From: Halalkalibacter urbisdiaboli
GTDB lineage: Bacteria > Bacillota > Bacilli > Bacillales > Bacillaceae_D
Assembly (NCBI RefSeq): GCF_002156385.1
Contig: NZ_MVJM01000003.1
Coordinates: 545,504-609,503 of the forward strand
Reading direction: 5' to 3'
DNA: 64,000 bases
Every line of letters starts with the position of its first letter. Within the stretch, counting starts at the first letter, position 1. Shown one piece after another: positions 1 through 9,941 of this stretch. Both the position numbers and the translations under genes were made by a program. The notes under the pieces are model-generated. The model saw only the letters and a program-made list of their open reading frames with translations, ran no database searches and was not told the origin of the DNA.

Positions 1-1
1 C

Positions 2-742
2 ATGGACAACCCTAATACGGGGCAGCCTTCTGCTCCTGAACAGCCAAAAAAAGAACAAAAAGGTTCTGGTATTTTAGACAAGATTCAAGAACTGGGACAG
101 ACAAATGTACCGGATATGGACCAATCAAACATTCACTGTATGACAGTAGTAGGTCAAATTGAAGGGCATATGCAATTACCACCACAAAATAAAACAACAA
201 AATATGAGCATCTAATTCCTCAATTAGTTGCCGCAGAGCAAAATCCAAAAATAGAGGGTCTGTTATTAATCCTTAATACTGTCGGGGGAGACGTCGAAGC
301 AGGATTAGCTATTTCTGAAATGGTTTCCTCTATGTCAAAGCCGACGGTATCCTTAGTCTTAGGTGGGGGACATTCTATTGGTGTACCAATTGCTGTAGCC
401 TCAAATTATTCTTTCATTGCTGAGACCGCTACAATGACCATTCATCCGGTTCGTTTAACCGGACTTGTTATTGGTGTACCTCAAACCTTTGAATACCTTG
501 ATAAAATGCAAGAACGAGTTATTAATTTCGTTACAAAGCATTCATCTATCTCCGAGGAGAAATTTAAGGAGTTAATGTTATCAAAAGGAAATTTAACAAG
601 GGATATTGGTACAAACGTTGTTGGAACAGATGCAGTGGAATACGGTTTAATCAATGAGGTTGGTGGAATTGGTCAAGCACTCAAAAAGTTAAATGAGTTG
701 ATTGAAGAACATCGAAGAGCTCAAGGAGAGATCATGCAATGA
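2..742 (+). CDS. tepA: TepA, ClpP-like serine protease (translocation-enhancing protein family)
   Basis: ClpP-fold peptidase of the TepA/YmfB family, a cytosolic protease reported in B. subtilis to help protein export and to degrade spore SASPs at outgrowth. The 246-aa product has a polar, low-complexity N-terminus (about residues 1-25) and then the ClpP-like core. The nucleophile region reads [10 protein letters not shown] with Ser in GHSIG, and a candidate catalytic His lies in TMTIHPVR. Length matches the family (about 245 aa). The ATG sits one base inside the window edge, so no ribosome binding site can be checked and a further upstream start cannot be excluded. It overlaps the next gene by 4 bp and precedes spoIIIE, the B. 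subtilis order, which supports the name. Confidence 0.88.
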   Translation: MDNPNTGQPSAPEQPKKEQKGSGILDKIQELGQTNVPDMDQSNIHCMTVVGQIEGHMQLPPQNKTTKYEHLIPQLVAAEQNPKIEGLLLILNTVGGDVEAGLAISEMVSSMSKPTVSLVLGGGHSIGVPIAVASNYSFIAETATMTIHPVRLTGLVIGVPQTFEYLDKMQERVINFVTKHSSISEEKFKELMLSKGNLTRDIGTNVVGTDAVEYGLINEVGGIGQALKKLNELIEEHRRAQGEIMQ

Positions 743-960
743 TTTTATATACGATGATGCCTCATGAAATGATATTCCCTCAGGAAGAACAAGCATATTC
801 GACTTATCAAACAATCCCATGTGAGGATGGTCAGCTAATCGTTGAACAATTAAATGCTTCACAATATAAAGTTGTTCGTTTAATAAGTGGAAACCCAATG
901 AATTATTTAAATAAAAATTACACACCGGGTACAATTATTCAAGCGAAACCTCAACTTTAA
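739..960 (+). CDS. ylzJ: YlzJ-like small protein
   Basis: A 73-aa protein of unknown function whose start codon overlaps the tepA stop (ATGA-type overlap), so the two are probably translationally coupled. The sequence begins [17 protein letters not shown] and has no membrane segment or recognisable catalytic motif. B. subtilis carries ylzJ at exactly this place between tepA and spoIIIE; size and the N-terminal MILYT..P pattern fit, so I assign it mainly by synteny. Family function is unknown. Confidence 0.8.
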   Translation: MILYTMMPHEMIFPQEEQAYSTYQTIPCEDGQLIVEQLNASQYKVVRLISGNPMNYLNKNYTPGTIIQAKPQL

Positions 961-983
961 CAATGAAGGAAGGCATTGTCTTA

Positions 984-992
984 TGCTATAAT
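984..992 (+). promoter_or_regulatory. Extended -10 promoter candidate for spoIIIE
   Basis: TG-C-TATAAT (TG at 984-985, TATAAT at 987-992) is an extended -10 element about 80 bp before the spoIIIE start. The -35 region is poor, as is common for extended -10 promoters. A short hairpin lies between it and the gene. Confidence 0.45.
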
Positions 993-1014
993 GGATTCCA
1001 TCCAAGGGTGGTTA

Positions 1015-1040
1015 AAGCAGCCAATTTTGGCTGCTTCTTA
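1015..1040 (+). terminator. Hairpin between ylzJ and spoIIIE
   Basis: An 8-bp perfect stem AAGCAGCC/GGCTGCTT with a 6-base loop, followed by a weak T-rich run. It could end the tepA-ylzJ transcript. It lies downstream of the candidate spoIIIE promoter, so it might also act within the spoIIIE leader. Confidence 0.45.
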
Positions 1041-1070
1041 AATTTGTAAAGTAGTAGAGGGTGAACCGAA

Positions 1071-3431
1071 ATGGTAAGACGAAAGAAAAAAAAGAAAACA
1101 GAGTGGAAATCGCAACTCACCTATGAACTAATTGGTCTGTGTCTATTAGTTTTAGCAGTTGTGACACTTGCAAGGTTAGGGACAGTTGGTGAAACGTTTG
1201 TTAGGTTATTTCGTTTTTTCCTAGGTGAATGGTTTATCATGATGGCCCTCGGATTACTCTTTATATCCATTTACATTATGGTTAAAAGGCAAAAGCCGAA
1301 ACTTTGGTCGAGAAAAATCTCTGGTTTTTATGTCATTCTTTTATCCTTAGTGCTGTTTAGTCATGTCGGGTTATTTCATAATTTAAATCGTCACGAAGGG
1401 TTTGAGGATCAGTCTGTTATTCGTAACACATGGAATCTTTATTGGATGGAAATGCGGGGGGAAGTTCCGCCAACCGATTTGGGTGGAGGGATGATTGGCT
1501 CTCTAGCCTTTGCAGTTAGTCACTTTCTTTTTGCAGAGCCAGGTACATACTTTTTAAGTTTTATCTTATTTATTATTGGTGGTATCTTAATTACAGGTCG
1601 CTCGATAACGGAGATAATTGGAAAGCTGATACGTAAATGCTATGTATTTATTGTAGATACCATTGTACTTTTAAAAGAGGAGCTTGCTCAGATAAAAGAA
1701 CGGACAAAAGAGCGAATTAGAGAAGAGAAAGAAGCTCATAAACTTCGTAAAAAACAACAGCAGGAAAAACGGAGCGATGAAAAAATTCTTAAAGCGGAAG
1801 AGGAACAAGAACAAGCGTCTGTTGAGCCTGAGATTGTTGATTTTTCTCAAAAGGCTTATTCAACTCCACCACAGCAGTCTAATAAAGCTCCTAATAAAAA
1901 TGAGCCCAAAACGGGTGAGACAAAAGAGGAGAGGGTTACGAAAGAAAACGAAGACTCTACGGATGTACAAGCTCCTCTTGTAACGGCTGAAACAAATGAA
2001 GCTTACAAATTGCCTAGTGTTCGATTATTGAAATTACCTAATAATTCTGGGCAGTATAATGAGAAGCAGCAGCTCACTTCAAATGCTCGGAAGCTTGAAC
2101 AGACGCTTGAGAGCTTTGGAGTAAAAGCGAAAGTTTCAAAGGTTCATTTAGGGCCTGCGGTTACAAAATATGAAGTAAATCCGAATGTTGGTGTAAAGGT
2201 AAGTAAAATTGTTAACCTATCTGATGATTTAGCATTAGCACTTGCAGCAAAGGATATCCGGATAGAAGCTCCAATTCCAGGTAAATCTGCAATCGGAATT
2301 GAAGTGCCAAATCAAGAGGTGGCAATTGTTACGTTACGTGAGGTATTAGATTCGCCGGAGTCTGAGCAGGAAGCGAATGTCCTAGCCGTTGGATTGGGAA
2401 GAGATATTTCCGGAGAGCCGGTATTAGCGCATTTAAATAAAATGCCTCATTTACTCGTTGCGGGTGCAACCGGTAGCGGGAAAAGTGTATGTATTAATGG
2501 TATTATTACGAGCATTTTATTAAAAGCAAAGCCCCATGAAGTGAAATTAATGATGATTGATCCGAAAATGGTTGAATTAAATGTTTACAATGGTATTCCT
2601 CACCTTTTAACACCAGTTGTAACAGAGCCAAAGCGGGCGTCTCAAGCACTTAAAAAGGTTGTTGCTGAAATGGAGCGAAGGTATGATTTATTTTCACATA
2701 CCGGTACTAGAAATATCGAAGGGTACAATGAACTAGTTAGAAGGGAAAACGCAAAAGCTGAAGCGAAGCAACCTGAGTTACCGTATATTATCGTAATTGT
2801 TGATGAGCTTGCGGATTTAATGATGGTCGCTTCTGGTGATGTTGAGGATTCCATTGCGCGCCTTGCTCAAATGGCACGTGCTGCTGGAATACATATGATT
2901 ATTGCTACACAACGTCCTTCAGTTGATGTAATTACTGGAGTTATTAAAGCGAATATTCCATCTAGGATAGCGTTTGGCGTATCTTCGCAGACTGATTCAA
3001 GAACAATTTTAGACTCAGGGGGCGCCGAAAAGCTTCTAGGAAGAGGGGACATGCTCTATTTACCAATGGGGGCAACGAAACCAACCCGAATTCAAGGTGC
3101 ATTCCTTTCCGATGACGAAGTAGAAGAAGTGGTGAATTATGTGATTTCTCAGCAGAAAGCAACTTATCAAGAAGAAATGACGCCTTCTTCAGAGCCGGAA
3201 ATAAAAGAAGAAGTTAATGATGATTTGTATGATTCCGCCGTTGAGCTTGTAATGGAAATGAATACAGCATCAGTCTCTATGCTTCAACGCCGCTTTCGGA
3301 TTGGTTATGCTCGAGCTGCAAGGCTTATTGATGAAATGGAGTTAAGAGGCATTGTCGGTCCATATGAGGGTAGTAAACCTAGAGAAGTGTTAGTACAAAA
3401 ACCTGTTGATGATGAGGCATCCTCTTCGTAA
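1071..3431 (+). CDS. spoIIIE: DNA translocase SpoIIIE/FtsK
   Basis: Septal DNA pump that moves the chromosome into the forespore and clears trapped DNA during division. The 786-aa protein has several N-terminal membrane spans (about residues 20-185), a charged coiled-coil linker rich in K/E/Q (about 200-310), then the RecA-like motor with Walker A GATGSGKS, a Walker B region ending [13 protein letters not shown] and the [12 protein letters not shown] segment. The C-terminal gamma winged helix ([23 protein letters not shown] onward in outline) recognises the polar SRS/KOPS-type DNA sequences in this family. Length matches B. subtilis SpoIIIE (787 aa). It is preceded by GTAGAGGGTGAACCGAA as ribosome binding region. 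A GntR regulator follows, as in B. subtilis. Confidence 0.96.
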   Translation: MVRRKKKKKTEWKSQLTYELIGLCLLVLAVVTLARLGTVGETFVRLFRFFLGEWFIMMALGLLFISIYIMVKRQKPKLWSRKISGFYVILLSLVLFSHVGLFHNLNRHEGFEDQSVIRNTWNLYWMEMRGEVPPTDLGGGMIGSLAFAVSHFLFAEPGTYFLSFILFIIGGILITGRSITEIIGKLIRKCYVFIVDTIVLLKEELAQIKERTKERIREEKEAHKLRKKQQQEKRSDEKILKAEEEQEQASVEPEIVDFSQKAYSTPPQQSNKAPNKNEPKTGETKEERVTKENEDSTDVQAPLVTAETNEAYKLPSVRLLKLPNNSGQYNEKQQLTSNARKLEQTLESFGVKAKVSKVHLGPAVTKYEVNPNVGVKVSKIVNLSDDLALALAAKDIRIEAPIPGKSAIGIEVPNQEVAIVTLREVLDSPESEQEANVLAVGLGRDISGEPVLAHLNKMPHLLVAGATGSGKSVCINGIITSILLKAKPHEVKLMMIDPKMVELNVYNGIPHLLTPVVTEPKRASQALKKVVAEMERRYDLFSHTGTRNIEGYNELVRRENAKAEAKQPELPYIIVIVDELADLMMVASGDVEDSIARLAQMARAAGIHMIIATQRPSVDVITGVIKANIPSRIAFGVSSQTDSRTILDSGGAEKLLGRGDMLYLPMGATKPTRIQGAFLSDDEVEEVVNYVISQQKATYQEEMTPSSEPEIKEEVNDDLYDSAVELVMEMNTASVSMLQRRFRIGYARAARLIDEMELRGIVGPYEGSKPREVLVQKPVDDEASSS

Positions 3432-3459
3432 AAGAAAAGGAATGGGGGTTGGTAAAGTG

Positions 3460-4182
3460 ATGAGCACGGAGCAGCAACCTTTATACTTACAAATAATCGA
3501 CAAATTAAAAAAGGACATTGAGGACGAAGTATATAAAGCAGGAGAAAAGCTTCCTTCTGAATACGAATTATCAAAACAATTTAATGTTAGTCGTGCGACG
3601 TTAAGAGAATCTCTCCGACAATTGGAGGAGGAAGGGGTTGTGATTCGCCGTCACGGTGTTGGTACGTTTGTTCACACAAAACCTCTTTTCACTTCAGGAA
3701 TTGAAGAATTGTATAGTGTGACAGACATGATTAATAGTGCCAACATGAAACCTGGGACGATTTTTCTATCGTCTGTGTTCAGAGACGCTAGTGAAGAGGA
3801 CGCTCGTCGGTTTCAAAGAAACAACCTTGAAAAAATTATGGAAATGGAAAGAGTGAGAACAGCGGATGGTATTCCTTTTGTTTACTGTCTTGACCGGATT
3901 CCGAGCAATCTTGTTGAACATTATTCAATCCATGAAGCAAAATCTTTATTTCGTTTTTTAGAGGAAAATGGACATTCGATTGCCTACGCGATTACGTATA
4001 TTGAACCGATTGGTTTTCATGAGAAGATTTCTGAACTTCTAGAAAGCGAACCAGAAACAACGTTGCTATTACTTAGACAAACTCATTATGATGAAATGGA
4101 CACGCCGCTTTTATACTCTTTAAATTACTTTCGTGCTGATAAATTTAAATTCCACGTAGTAAGACGGCGAATGAAAGCATAA
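3460..4182 (+). CDS. ymfC: GntR-family transcriptional regulator (YmfC-like, HutC/UTRA type)
   Basis: A 240-aa one-component regulator. The N-terminal winged helix contains [14 protein letters not shown], the [12 protein letters not shown] segment and the recognition-helix pattern [19 protein letters not shown]; the C-terminal two thirds fit a UTRA effector-binding domain. It lies just after spoIIIE as ymfC does in B. subtilis. I chose ATG 3460 because GGGGGTTGG lies 7-15 bases upstream; a GTG three bases earlier is equally possible. Longer readings into spoIIIE lack a suitable ribosome binding site. The ligand is unknown; nothing nearby looks like a sugar or amino-acid pathway. Confidence 0.85.
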   Translation: MSTEQQPLYLQIIDKLKKDIEDEVYKAGEKLPSEYELSKQFNVSRATLRESLRQLEEEGVVIRRHGVGTFVHTKPLFTSGIEELYSVTDMINSANMKPGTIFLSSVFRDASEEDARRFQRNNLEKIMEMERVRTADGIPFVYCLDRIPSNLVEHYSIHEAKSLFRFLEENGHSIAYAITYIEPIGFHEKISELLESEPETTLLLLRQTHYDEMDTPLLYSLNYFRADKFKFHVVRRRMKA

Positions 4183-4251
4183 CCTAAGATGTCGCAAATA
4201 ACCTAAATTAAAGAACGGTTGTCGAATGTTATGAAAAAGGAGATGATTGAT

Positions 4252-5541
4252 GTGAAAGGTTTAGTAGAACAAAACCATCAGCTACCTGGTATGCATGTGC
4301 ATACTATTCAAACAGATAAATTTAAAACAAATACACTTGTTTTAATGCTTAAAGCACCTTTGACAAAAGAAACTGTTGCAAAGCGTGCTCTACTTCCTCA
4401 AATACTACAAAGCAGTACGGCAAAGTCCCCGATTCGTAAAGAGTTTCGCGAGCGGTTAGATGCGCTTTATGGGGCTATGCTTTCGACCGATGTCCAAAAA
4501 AAAGGTGAACAGCATGTCATTTCAATTCGTCTTGATATTGCAAATGAGCGTTTTTTATCTGATACCACTCCTTTGTTCCATCAAGCGATTGAACTACTAG
4601 GTGAGGTATTTCTTGAACCTAAAGTAGAAGAAAAGGGGTTTTCTCCTTCTACTGTTGAAAATGAAAAACGTGCTTTAAAGCAGAGAATTCAATCTGTTTA
4701 TGATGATAAAATGCGTTATGCAAATATGAGAATAACGGAAGAAATGTGTAAAAATGAACCTTTTGGCTTAACTGCTTTTGGCGACGAAGAACAAGTAGAT
4801 ACCATCTCTCCGGAATCATTATATGAATATTATCAAGAATTATTAAAGACAGACAGAATTGATTTATATATGGTTGGTGCGATTAACGAGGAAAATGCTA
4901 TAAAGAAAGTGGAAGAAGTCTTTTCAAAGCTTGCTCCTCGAGGCAATGAGGTAGATTCATTAGCAAGTACTCCTAGTCCAGAGGTTCAACAAGAAAACAT
5001 CGTTCATGAGGAGCAGGATGTAAAGCAAGGAAAACTTCATATAGGGTTCCGCACGTACACAACTTATGCAGACGATGATTACGTTGCAATGCAGGTTTGC
5101 AATGGGCTATTTGGTGGTTTTTCACACTCAAAATTATTTATAAATGTACGTGAAAAAGAGAGTCTTGCTTATTATGCGGCATCGAGGTATGAAAGTCATA
5201 AAGGGATTTTGATGGTAATGTCAGGGATTGAATTTTCAAAGTACGAACGCGCTGTTACGATTATTAAAGAACAGCTAGCTGCGATGCAATCAGGTGATTT
5301 TACTAAAAAAGAAGTAGAGCAAACGAAAGCAATGTTGAAAAATCAAATACTCGAAACTGTTGATGTAGCAAGAGGGCATGTGGAGATTTCATACCACCAG
5401 ATTGTAAGTGGTCATACACGTTCTTTAAATGATTGGTTAGAGGAAATTGATGCCGTTACAAAGGAAGATATTGAGCGGGTAGCCCAAAAAATCAAACTTG
5501 ATACTGTCTACTTTCTAAAAGGTAAGGAGGAGAGTAAATGA
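4252..5541 (+). CDS. ymfF: M16-family peptidase-like protein YmfF (EF-P modification-associated)
   Basis: Predicted pitrilysin-fold (M16) protein of about 429 aa. It lacks the HxxEH zinc motif, so it is probably the non-catalytic partner of the adjacent YmfH, as alpha/beta pairs of M16 proteins often are. B. subtilis ymfF, ymfH and ymfI have been linked to 5-aminopentanol modification of elongation factor P. The start is uncertain: AAAAAGGAG at 4233-4241 is well spaced for GTG 4252, whereas ATG 4231 and TTG 4219 have weak upstream sites. The stop overlaps the ymfH start by 4 bp, indicating an operon. Confidence 0.82.
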   Translation: MKGLVEQNHQLPGMHVHTIQTDKFKTNTLVLMLKAPLTKETVAKRALLPQILQSSTAKSPIRKEFRERLDALYGAMLSTDVQKKGEQHVISIRLDIANERFLSDTTPLFHQAIELLGEVFLEPKVEEKGFSPSTVENEKRALKQRIQSVYDDKMRYANMRITEEMCKNEPFGLTAFGDEEQVDTISPESLYEYYQELLKTDRIDLYMVGAINEENAIKKVEEVFSKLAPRGNEVDSLASTPSPEVQQENIVHEEQDVKQGKLHIGFRTYTTYADDDYVAMQVCNGLFGGFSHSKLFINVREKESLAYYAASRYESHKGILMVMSGIEFSKYERAVTIIKEQLAAMQSGDFTKKEVEQTKAMLKNQILETVDVARGHVEISYHQIVSGHTRSLNDWLEEIDAVTKEDIERVAQKIKLDTVYFLKGKEESK

Positions 5542-6833
5542 AGCCAGTAAATTTTCAGCAATTAGAGGAAACGTTATATCATGAACAATTAGAAAACGGC
5601 TTAGATGTGTATATCTTACCAAAAGAAGGGTTTAATAAAACCTTTGCAACATTTACAACAAAATATGGTTCAATAGATAATCGTTTCGTTCCGCTTGGGG
5701 AAAAAGACCCTATCCACGTTCCCGATGGGATTGCCCATTTTTTAGAGCATAAAATGTTTGAAGATGAGCATGGCGATGTCTTTCAGGATTTTAGTAAGCA
5801 GGGAGCATCAGCAAATGCATTTACAAGTTTTACTCGAACAGCTTATCTGTTTTCAAGTACATCAAATGTAGAGCAAAATTTAGAAACGTTAATGGATTTT
5901 GTTCAGCATCCTTATTTTACAGAAGAAAGTGTAGAAAAAGAAAAGGGAATTATCGGTCAAGAAATTACGATGTATGATGATAATCCGGATTGGCGGGCAT
6001 ATTTTGGGGTTATTGATAACATGTACGAAAAGCATCCTGTTAAAATTGACATAGCTGGTACAATTGATTCAATTGCTAATATTACGAAGGATTTGTTGTA
6101 TACATGTTATGAAACGTTTTATCATCCAAATAATATGTTGCTTTTCGTTGTTGGACCGGTAGACCCAGAAAAAATTATGCAACAAATCAAAGAGAATCAA
6201 GGAAAAAAAACCTTTGCAGAACCTCAAAATATTGAGCGTTTTTTTGATGACGAACCCGAGCAAGTTGCTAAGAAACATCATGTTATCCATATGCCTGTGC
6301 AAACACCAAAATGCTTAGTGGGTTTTAAGGAAAAGAACACGACTCTACAAGGGCAAGAGTTATTAAAACATGAACTTGCTTTAAATGTATTGCTTGACTT
6401 AATGTTTGGGCAAAGCTCAGAAAATTATCAAACCTTATTTAATGAAGGGATTATCGACGATTCATTTTCATTTGATTATTCTGCCGAATATGGGTTTGGG
6501 TTTACTGTCATAGGTGGGGACACTAAACACCCAGATAAATTAGCTCAAAGAGTAGAAGAAATGGTAAAATCATTTACGCAGAAGCCGTTAGTACAAGAAG
6601 ATATCGAACGTGCCATTAAAAAGAAAATTGGTTCATTCTTACGATCATTAAACTCACCAGAGTATATTGCGAATCAATTTACGAGGTATCAATTTAATAA
6701 CATGAATTTATTTGATGTTGTACCTACGCTTGAAGCCTTGACACTCGACTACTTAGAAGAGGTAATGAAAGGGCATTTTGATTTTAACCGATTTACGGTT
6801 TGCCAAGTAAAAGCAGAGGGATATGAACAATAA
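5538..6833 (+). CDS. ymfH: M16 zinc peptidase YmfH
   Basis: 431-aa insulinase-type metallopeptidase. The inverted zinc motif HFLEH is visible in DGIAHFLEHKMFE (about residues 69-81), followed by the downstream acidic region EKEKGIIGQEITMYDD expected to supply the third zinc ligand. It pairs with the motif-less YmfF encoded just upstream with a 4-bp overlap. In B. subtilis this pair is associated with EF-P modification together with the reductase YmfI, which here again follows with an 11-bp overlap. The ribosome binding site GGTAAGGAGGAG lies just before the ATG. Confidence 0.9.
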   Translation: MKPVNFQQLEETLYHEQLENGLDVYILPKEGFNKTFATFTTKYGSIDNRFVPLGEKDPIHVPDGIAHFLEHKMFEDEHGDVFQDFSKQGASANAFTSFTRTAYLFSSTSNVEQNLETLMDFVQHPYFTEESVEKEKGIIGQEITMYDDNPDWRAYFGVIDNMYEKHPVKIDIAGTIDSIANITKDLLYTCYETFYHPNNMLLFVVGPVDPEKIMQQIKENQGKKTFAEPQNIERFFDDEPEQVAKKHHVIHMPVQTPKCLVGFKEKNTTLQGQELLKHELALNVLLDLMFGQSSENYQTLFNEGIIDDSFSFDYSAEYGFGFTVIGGDTKHPDKLAQRVEEMVKSFTQKPLVQEDIERAIKKKIGSFLRSLNSPEYIANQFTRYQFNNMNLFDVVPTLEALTLDYLEEVMKGHFDFNRFTVCQVKAEGYEQ

Positions 6834-7557
6834 TATGAAAACATTTTTAATAACGGGCGCATCTGGTGGAATTGGTTCAGCTATTGCAGTGGAGCTTGCC
6901 GCATCAGGGCGCTCGCTTTTTTTACATTTTAATCAAGATAAAGAATCAATTCAAAAGGTACAACGTCAATGTGAAGAAAAAGGAGCAACTGTTAAATTAA
7001 TTCAAGCAGATTTATCGGTTCAAAATGGTGATAGTGTTCTTTTGTCACAAATTTCCAGAAACATCGATGTTATCATTCATAATGCTGGAATGAGTCAATA
7101 CGGCCTCTTTTCCGACATAACGAACGAGGAAATTGCTGCGGTGATGAATGCTCACCTTCTTAATCCAATAAAAATTACTCGTGACCTTCTTCCAGCAATG
7201 ATTCAAAAGCAGAAAGGTAAAATTATTGTCATTTCATCCATTTGGGGTCTAACAGGTGCCTCATGTGAAGTTGTTTATTCAGCTGCAAAAGGTGGATTAA
7301 ACAGTTTTGTAAAGGGCTTGGCGAAAGAAGTAGCTATTAGTAATGTTCAAGTAAATGGCATTGCTCCAGGTGCCATTATGACAGGAATGCTTGCTGATTA
7401 TACAGAAGATGAATTAGAACAGTTAAAACAAGAAATCCCTGCTGGTACTTTTGGTAAGCCGGAGGAAGTAGCTCATGCTGTTTCCTTCTTATGCTCAGAA
7501 AAAGCAGCTTACATAAATGGTCAAATCATTTCGATTAATGGAGCTTGGTACTGTTAA
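6823..7557 (+). CDS. ymfI: SDR-family reductase YmfI (EF-P 5-aminopentanone reductase)
   Basis: Short-chain dehydrogenase/reductase of about 244 aa. It shows the Rossmann motif TGASGGIGSAIA (about residues 12-23), NAG at HNAGMSQ, the catalytic Ser in VISSIWG and the YxxxK pair in VVYSAAKGG, and it ends with the NGQIISINGAWYC pattern typical of FabG-like enzymes. In B. subtilis YmfI reduces 5-aminopentanone on EF-P Lys32 to 5-aminopentanol. Its place after ymfF-ymfH supports the same role. ATG 6823 overlaps ymfH by 11 bp; ATG 6835 (four codons later) is better spaced from AGAGGGAT and may be the true start. Confidence 0.88.
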   Translation: MNNNMKTFLITGASGGIGSAIAVELAASGRSLFLHFNQDKESIQKVQRQCEEKGATVKLIQADLSVQNGDSVLLSQISRNIDVIIHNAGMSQYGLFSDITNEEIAAVMNAHLLNPIKITRDLLPAMIQKQKGKIIVISSIWGLTGASCEVVYSAAKGGLNSFVKGLAKEVAISNVQVNGIAPGAIMTGMLADYTEDELEQLKQEIPAGTFGKPEEVAHAVSFLCSEKAAYINGQIISINGAWYC

Positions 7558-7647
7558 AGCTTCAAATGTTTTTAGAAAACGTGCATATTCCGTCGCGCTA
7601 TTTGAAAAAATATAGACGAAGTACATTATCAAGGAGGGGTTTAAAGA

Positions 7648-7899
7648 ATGTCTGTACTTGACAATTGGAACCAATGGAAAGACTTTTTAGGTGATCGGCT
7701 TCAACAAGCGCAAAGTGAAGGTATGAACGAAAATGTTATTAACGATGTTGCTTATCAAGTTGGTGAATATTTGGCGCAACAAGTTGAACCTAAAAATGAA
7801 CAAGAGCGTGTTTTAGCTGAGCTGTGGAAAGTTGCTGATGAGCAAGAGCAGCATGCTATTGCAAACATGATGGTTAAACTTGTTCAAAATGAAGGCTAA
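7648..7899 (+). CDS. ymfJ: DUF3243 protein (YmfJ)
   Basis: 83-aa soluble protein of unknown function, matching B. subtilis YmfJ in size and position (after ymfI, before ymfK). It begins MSVLDNWNQWKDFLGDRLQQA, is rich in Gln/Glu and probably helical. A strong ribosome binding site AAGGAGGGG precedes the ATG, and a clear terminator follows the stop. Confidence 0.85.
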   Translation: MSVLDNWNQWKDFLGDRLQQAQSEGMNENVINDVAYQVGEYLAQQVEPKNEQERVLAELWKVADEQEQHAIANMMVKLVQNEG

Positions 7900-7912
7900 C
7901 GCCCGAACGTAG

Positions 7913-7940
7913 AACGCCGCTTATGATGCGGCGTTTTTTC
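7913..7940 (+). terminator. Rho-independent terminator after ymfJ
   Basis: Stem AACGCCGC/GCGGCGTT with a 7-base loop followed by a run of T. It ends the ymfFHIJ transcript. Confidence 0.9.
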
Positions 7941-7983
7941 TTCTAAATATAAAAGTAAGTAAAAATATACAAAGAATACTGAA

Positions 7984-8013
7984 TTGTAAACATAAAGTCC
8001 TTTCAATTATAAT
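7984..8013 (+). promoter_or_regulatory. SigA-type promoter upstream of ymfK
   Basis: TTGTAA (7984-7989), 18-bp spacer, TATAAT (8008-8013), about 95 bp before ymfK and just after a terminator. Confidence 0.5.
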
Positions 8014-8109
8014 AAAGATCCATTATCATAAAAAAGAAGGGAAATTTACATGTTCTTGTCAAATTATCGTATTTTTTGAGAGGTGTTCATGTAGGGAAGG
8101 GTGACTATT

Positions 8110-8883
8110 ATGGCTGAAAAGGAATGGTATTTAGAATATCAAATACATAATAATCGTCCAGGATTACTTGGGGATATTTCATCTTTGTTGGGGATGCTCT
8201 CGATAAATATTGTCACAATTAATGGTGTTGATGATAAAAATCGAGGAATGCTAATGCGAAGTAAAAATGACGACCAGATTGCTAGGTTTAGGGCTATTTT
8301 AGACACAGTCGATAGTATTGTCGTAACAAAGTTTCGCCAGCCACGTTTACGAGATCGACTAGCTATAAGACATGGACGTTATATTGAACGAGATGCCGAT
8401 GATCGAAAGACGTTTCGATTTATTCGAAGTGAACTTGGATTGTTAGTTGATTTTATGGCAGAATTATTTAAGCAAGAAGGCCATTTTCTCGTTGGAATAC
8501 GCGGAATGCCACGAGTAGGAAAAACGGAATCCGTGGTAGCGGCTAGTGTTTGTGCGAGTAAAAGATGGTCATTTATTTCTTCTACTTTATTAAGACAGAC
8601 TGTACGTAGTCATCTTGCTGAAGATGAGTTAAGTGACGACCATATTTTTATTATCGACGGAATTGTATCAACAATGCGCGCGACGGAGAAGCACAGAATG
8701 TTAGTACGTGATATTATGAGGATGCCTGCTGTTAAAGTAGTCGAGCACCCTGATATCTTTGTAAGAGAAACTGAGTATGAGTTAGATGACTTTGATTGTA
8801 TTATCGAGCTTAGAAATGACGAAGGAGAGAAGATTTCTTATGAAGTAGTTGAATCTGGATTCTCCTCTTTTGATATAAGTTAA
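8110..8883 (+). CDS. ymfK: DUF3388 protein (YmfK) with ACT-like N-terminus and P-loop
   Basis: 257-aa protein of unknown function. The N-terminal ~75 residues (LEYQIHNNRPGLLGDISSLL pattern) resemble an ACT ligand-binding domain. A P-loop-like motif GMPRVGKT is seen near residues 132-139, followed by a predicted alpha/beta segment with FIIDGIVSTMR that could be a Walker B-like strand. Size and position match B. subtilis YmfK. ATG 8110 is preceded by GAAGGGTGA at good spacing; the in-frame GTG at 8101 lies inside that site and is less likely. Whether it binds nucleotides is inference from the motif. Confidence 0.82.
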   Translation: MAEKEWYLEYQIHNNRPGLLGDISSLLGMLSINIVTINGVDDKNRGMLMRSKNDDQIARFRAILDTVDSIVVTKFRQPRLRDRLAIRHGRYIERDADDRKTFRFIRSELGLLVDFMAELFKQEGHFLVGIRGMPRVGKTESVVAASVCASKRWSFISSTLLRQTVRSHLAEDELSDDHIFIIDGIVSTMRATEKHRMLVRDIMRMPAVKVVEHPDIFVRETEYELDDFDCIIELRNDEGEKISYEVVESGFSSFDIS

Positions 8884-8904
8884 AAGTTGTAGGCAGGTGT
8901 TAAC

Positions 8905-9798
8905 ATGTCAGAATTAGGTCAACATTTAAAAGAGGTACGCGAACAAAAACAAATTTCTCTTGAAGACCTTCAAAGAACGACAAAAATTCAAAAGCGTTAT
9001 CTACTCGCAATTGAGGAAGGACGTTTTGATACTTTACCGGGTCTTTTTTACGCTCGAGCATTTGTCAAAACATATGCCGAGGCAATTGGGCTTGATCCCG
9101 AGCCCTTATTTGATCAATTTCGAGACGAGCTTCCAAACCCTAGAAAGGAAGCCGTAGAACTACCTTCTCGTTCGGAACGAGCTAAACCGACATCTGTTCC
9201 TAATAAAAGAAAAAAAGTTTCCTCTTTCATGCCTGCGTTAATTTCTGTGGTTTTTATCGGGGTTCTAGTTGTCGGAGTATGGTTAGGAGCACAATGGATG
9301 GCACAGGATGATAAAGGTGTGGTTACTCCGGAAGATTCAGGTGAAAATGTAGATGCCGATTTTGGGAACTCTCCAGCTTCAGAAGAAGAACCTGTAGAAG
9401 CTACTGATCCATTAGTAGAGGAAGACTCGGTAGAAGAACAACCTGAAGAGCCGGAAGAACAAGAGCCGGAAGAACCTGAATCTGTAGCGACCCTATCGTT
9501 TATTGAGACTAAAGGTATTACTTCCTACTTTGAAATAGTAGGAACAGATGAATTCGATGTACGAGTTCAATTAAGTGGTAACTCATGGGTTGACATTAAA
9601 AATGGAAAAGGAAACACTTTTTATGCAGGGCAACCATCTGATGGTGAAGAAATTGTTGAGGATTTTAGTGCTGAAGAAGAAATTTTGTTCAATTTTGGTG
9701 CCTCTCAAAATGTAACGTTGTTTATTAATGATAAAGAAGTTGAACTTCCAATCGAAAAAAACCAACAGAAAATAAATGTTCGGTTTTCATCTCAATAG
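8905..9798 (+). CDS. rodZ: Cell-shape protein RodZ (YmfM)
   Basis: Bitopic membrane protein that links MreB filaments to the elongation machinery. The 297-aa product has a Cro/CI-like helix-turn-helix (about residues 1-70), a basic stretch, one membrane span (about 109-131), an acidic Glu/Pro-rich linker with repeated EEPE-like units (about 140-195), and a C-terminal extracytoplasmic DUF4115 domain containing [19 protein letters not shown]. It sits next to pgsA and cinA as in B. subtilis (ymfM). The linker is longer and more acidic than in B. subtilis RodZ, which may reflect an alkaliphilic or halophilic habitat (inference). Confidence 0.92.
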   Translation: MSELGQHLKEVREQKQISLEDLQRTTKIQKRYLLAIEEGRFDTLPGLFYARAFVKTYAEAIGLDPEPLFDQFRDELPNPRKEAVELPSRSERAKPTSVPNKRKKVSSFMPALISVVFIGVLVVGVWLGAQWMAQDDKGVVTPEDSGENVDADFGNSPASEEEPVEATDPLVEEDSVEEQPEEPEEQEPEEPESVATLSFIETKGITSYFEIVGTDEFDVRVQLSGNSWVDIKNGKGNTFYAGQPSDGEEIVEDFSAEEEILFNFGASQNVTLFINDKEVELPIEKNQQKINVRFSSQ

Positions 9799-9800
9799 TA

Positions 9801-9840
9801 AAAAAAGGAGTGAACAACGTTGATGTTCGCTCTTTTTTTG
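9801..9840 (+). terminator. Terminator after rodZ
   Basis: Imperfect stem GGAGTGAAC/GTTCGCTCT (one G-U pair) with a run of seven T. Confidence 0.65.
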
Positions 9841-9941
9841 GGCAAATACTATGGCTTGCTATTATTTATCATATCCGTCCATATTATGGTACAATAAAGC
9901 ATAGTTTAAATTTGAATGTATTTAGTGAAAGGGTGATTAAT

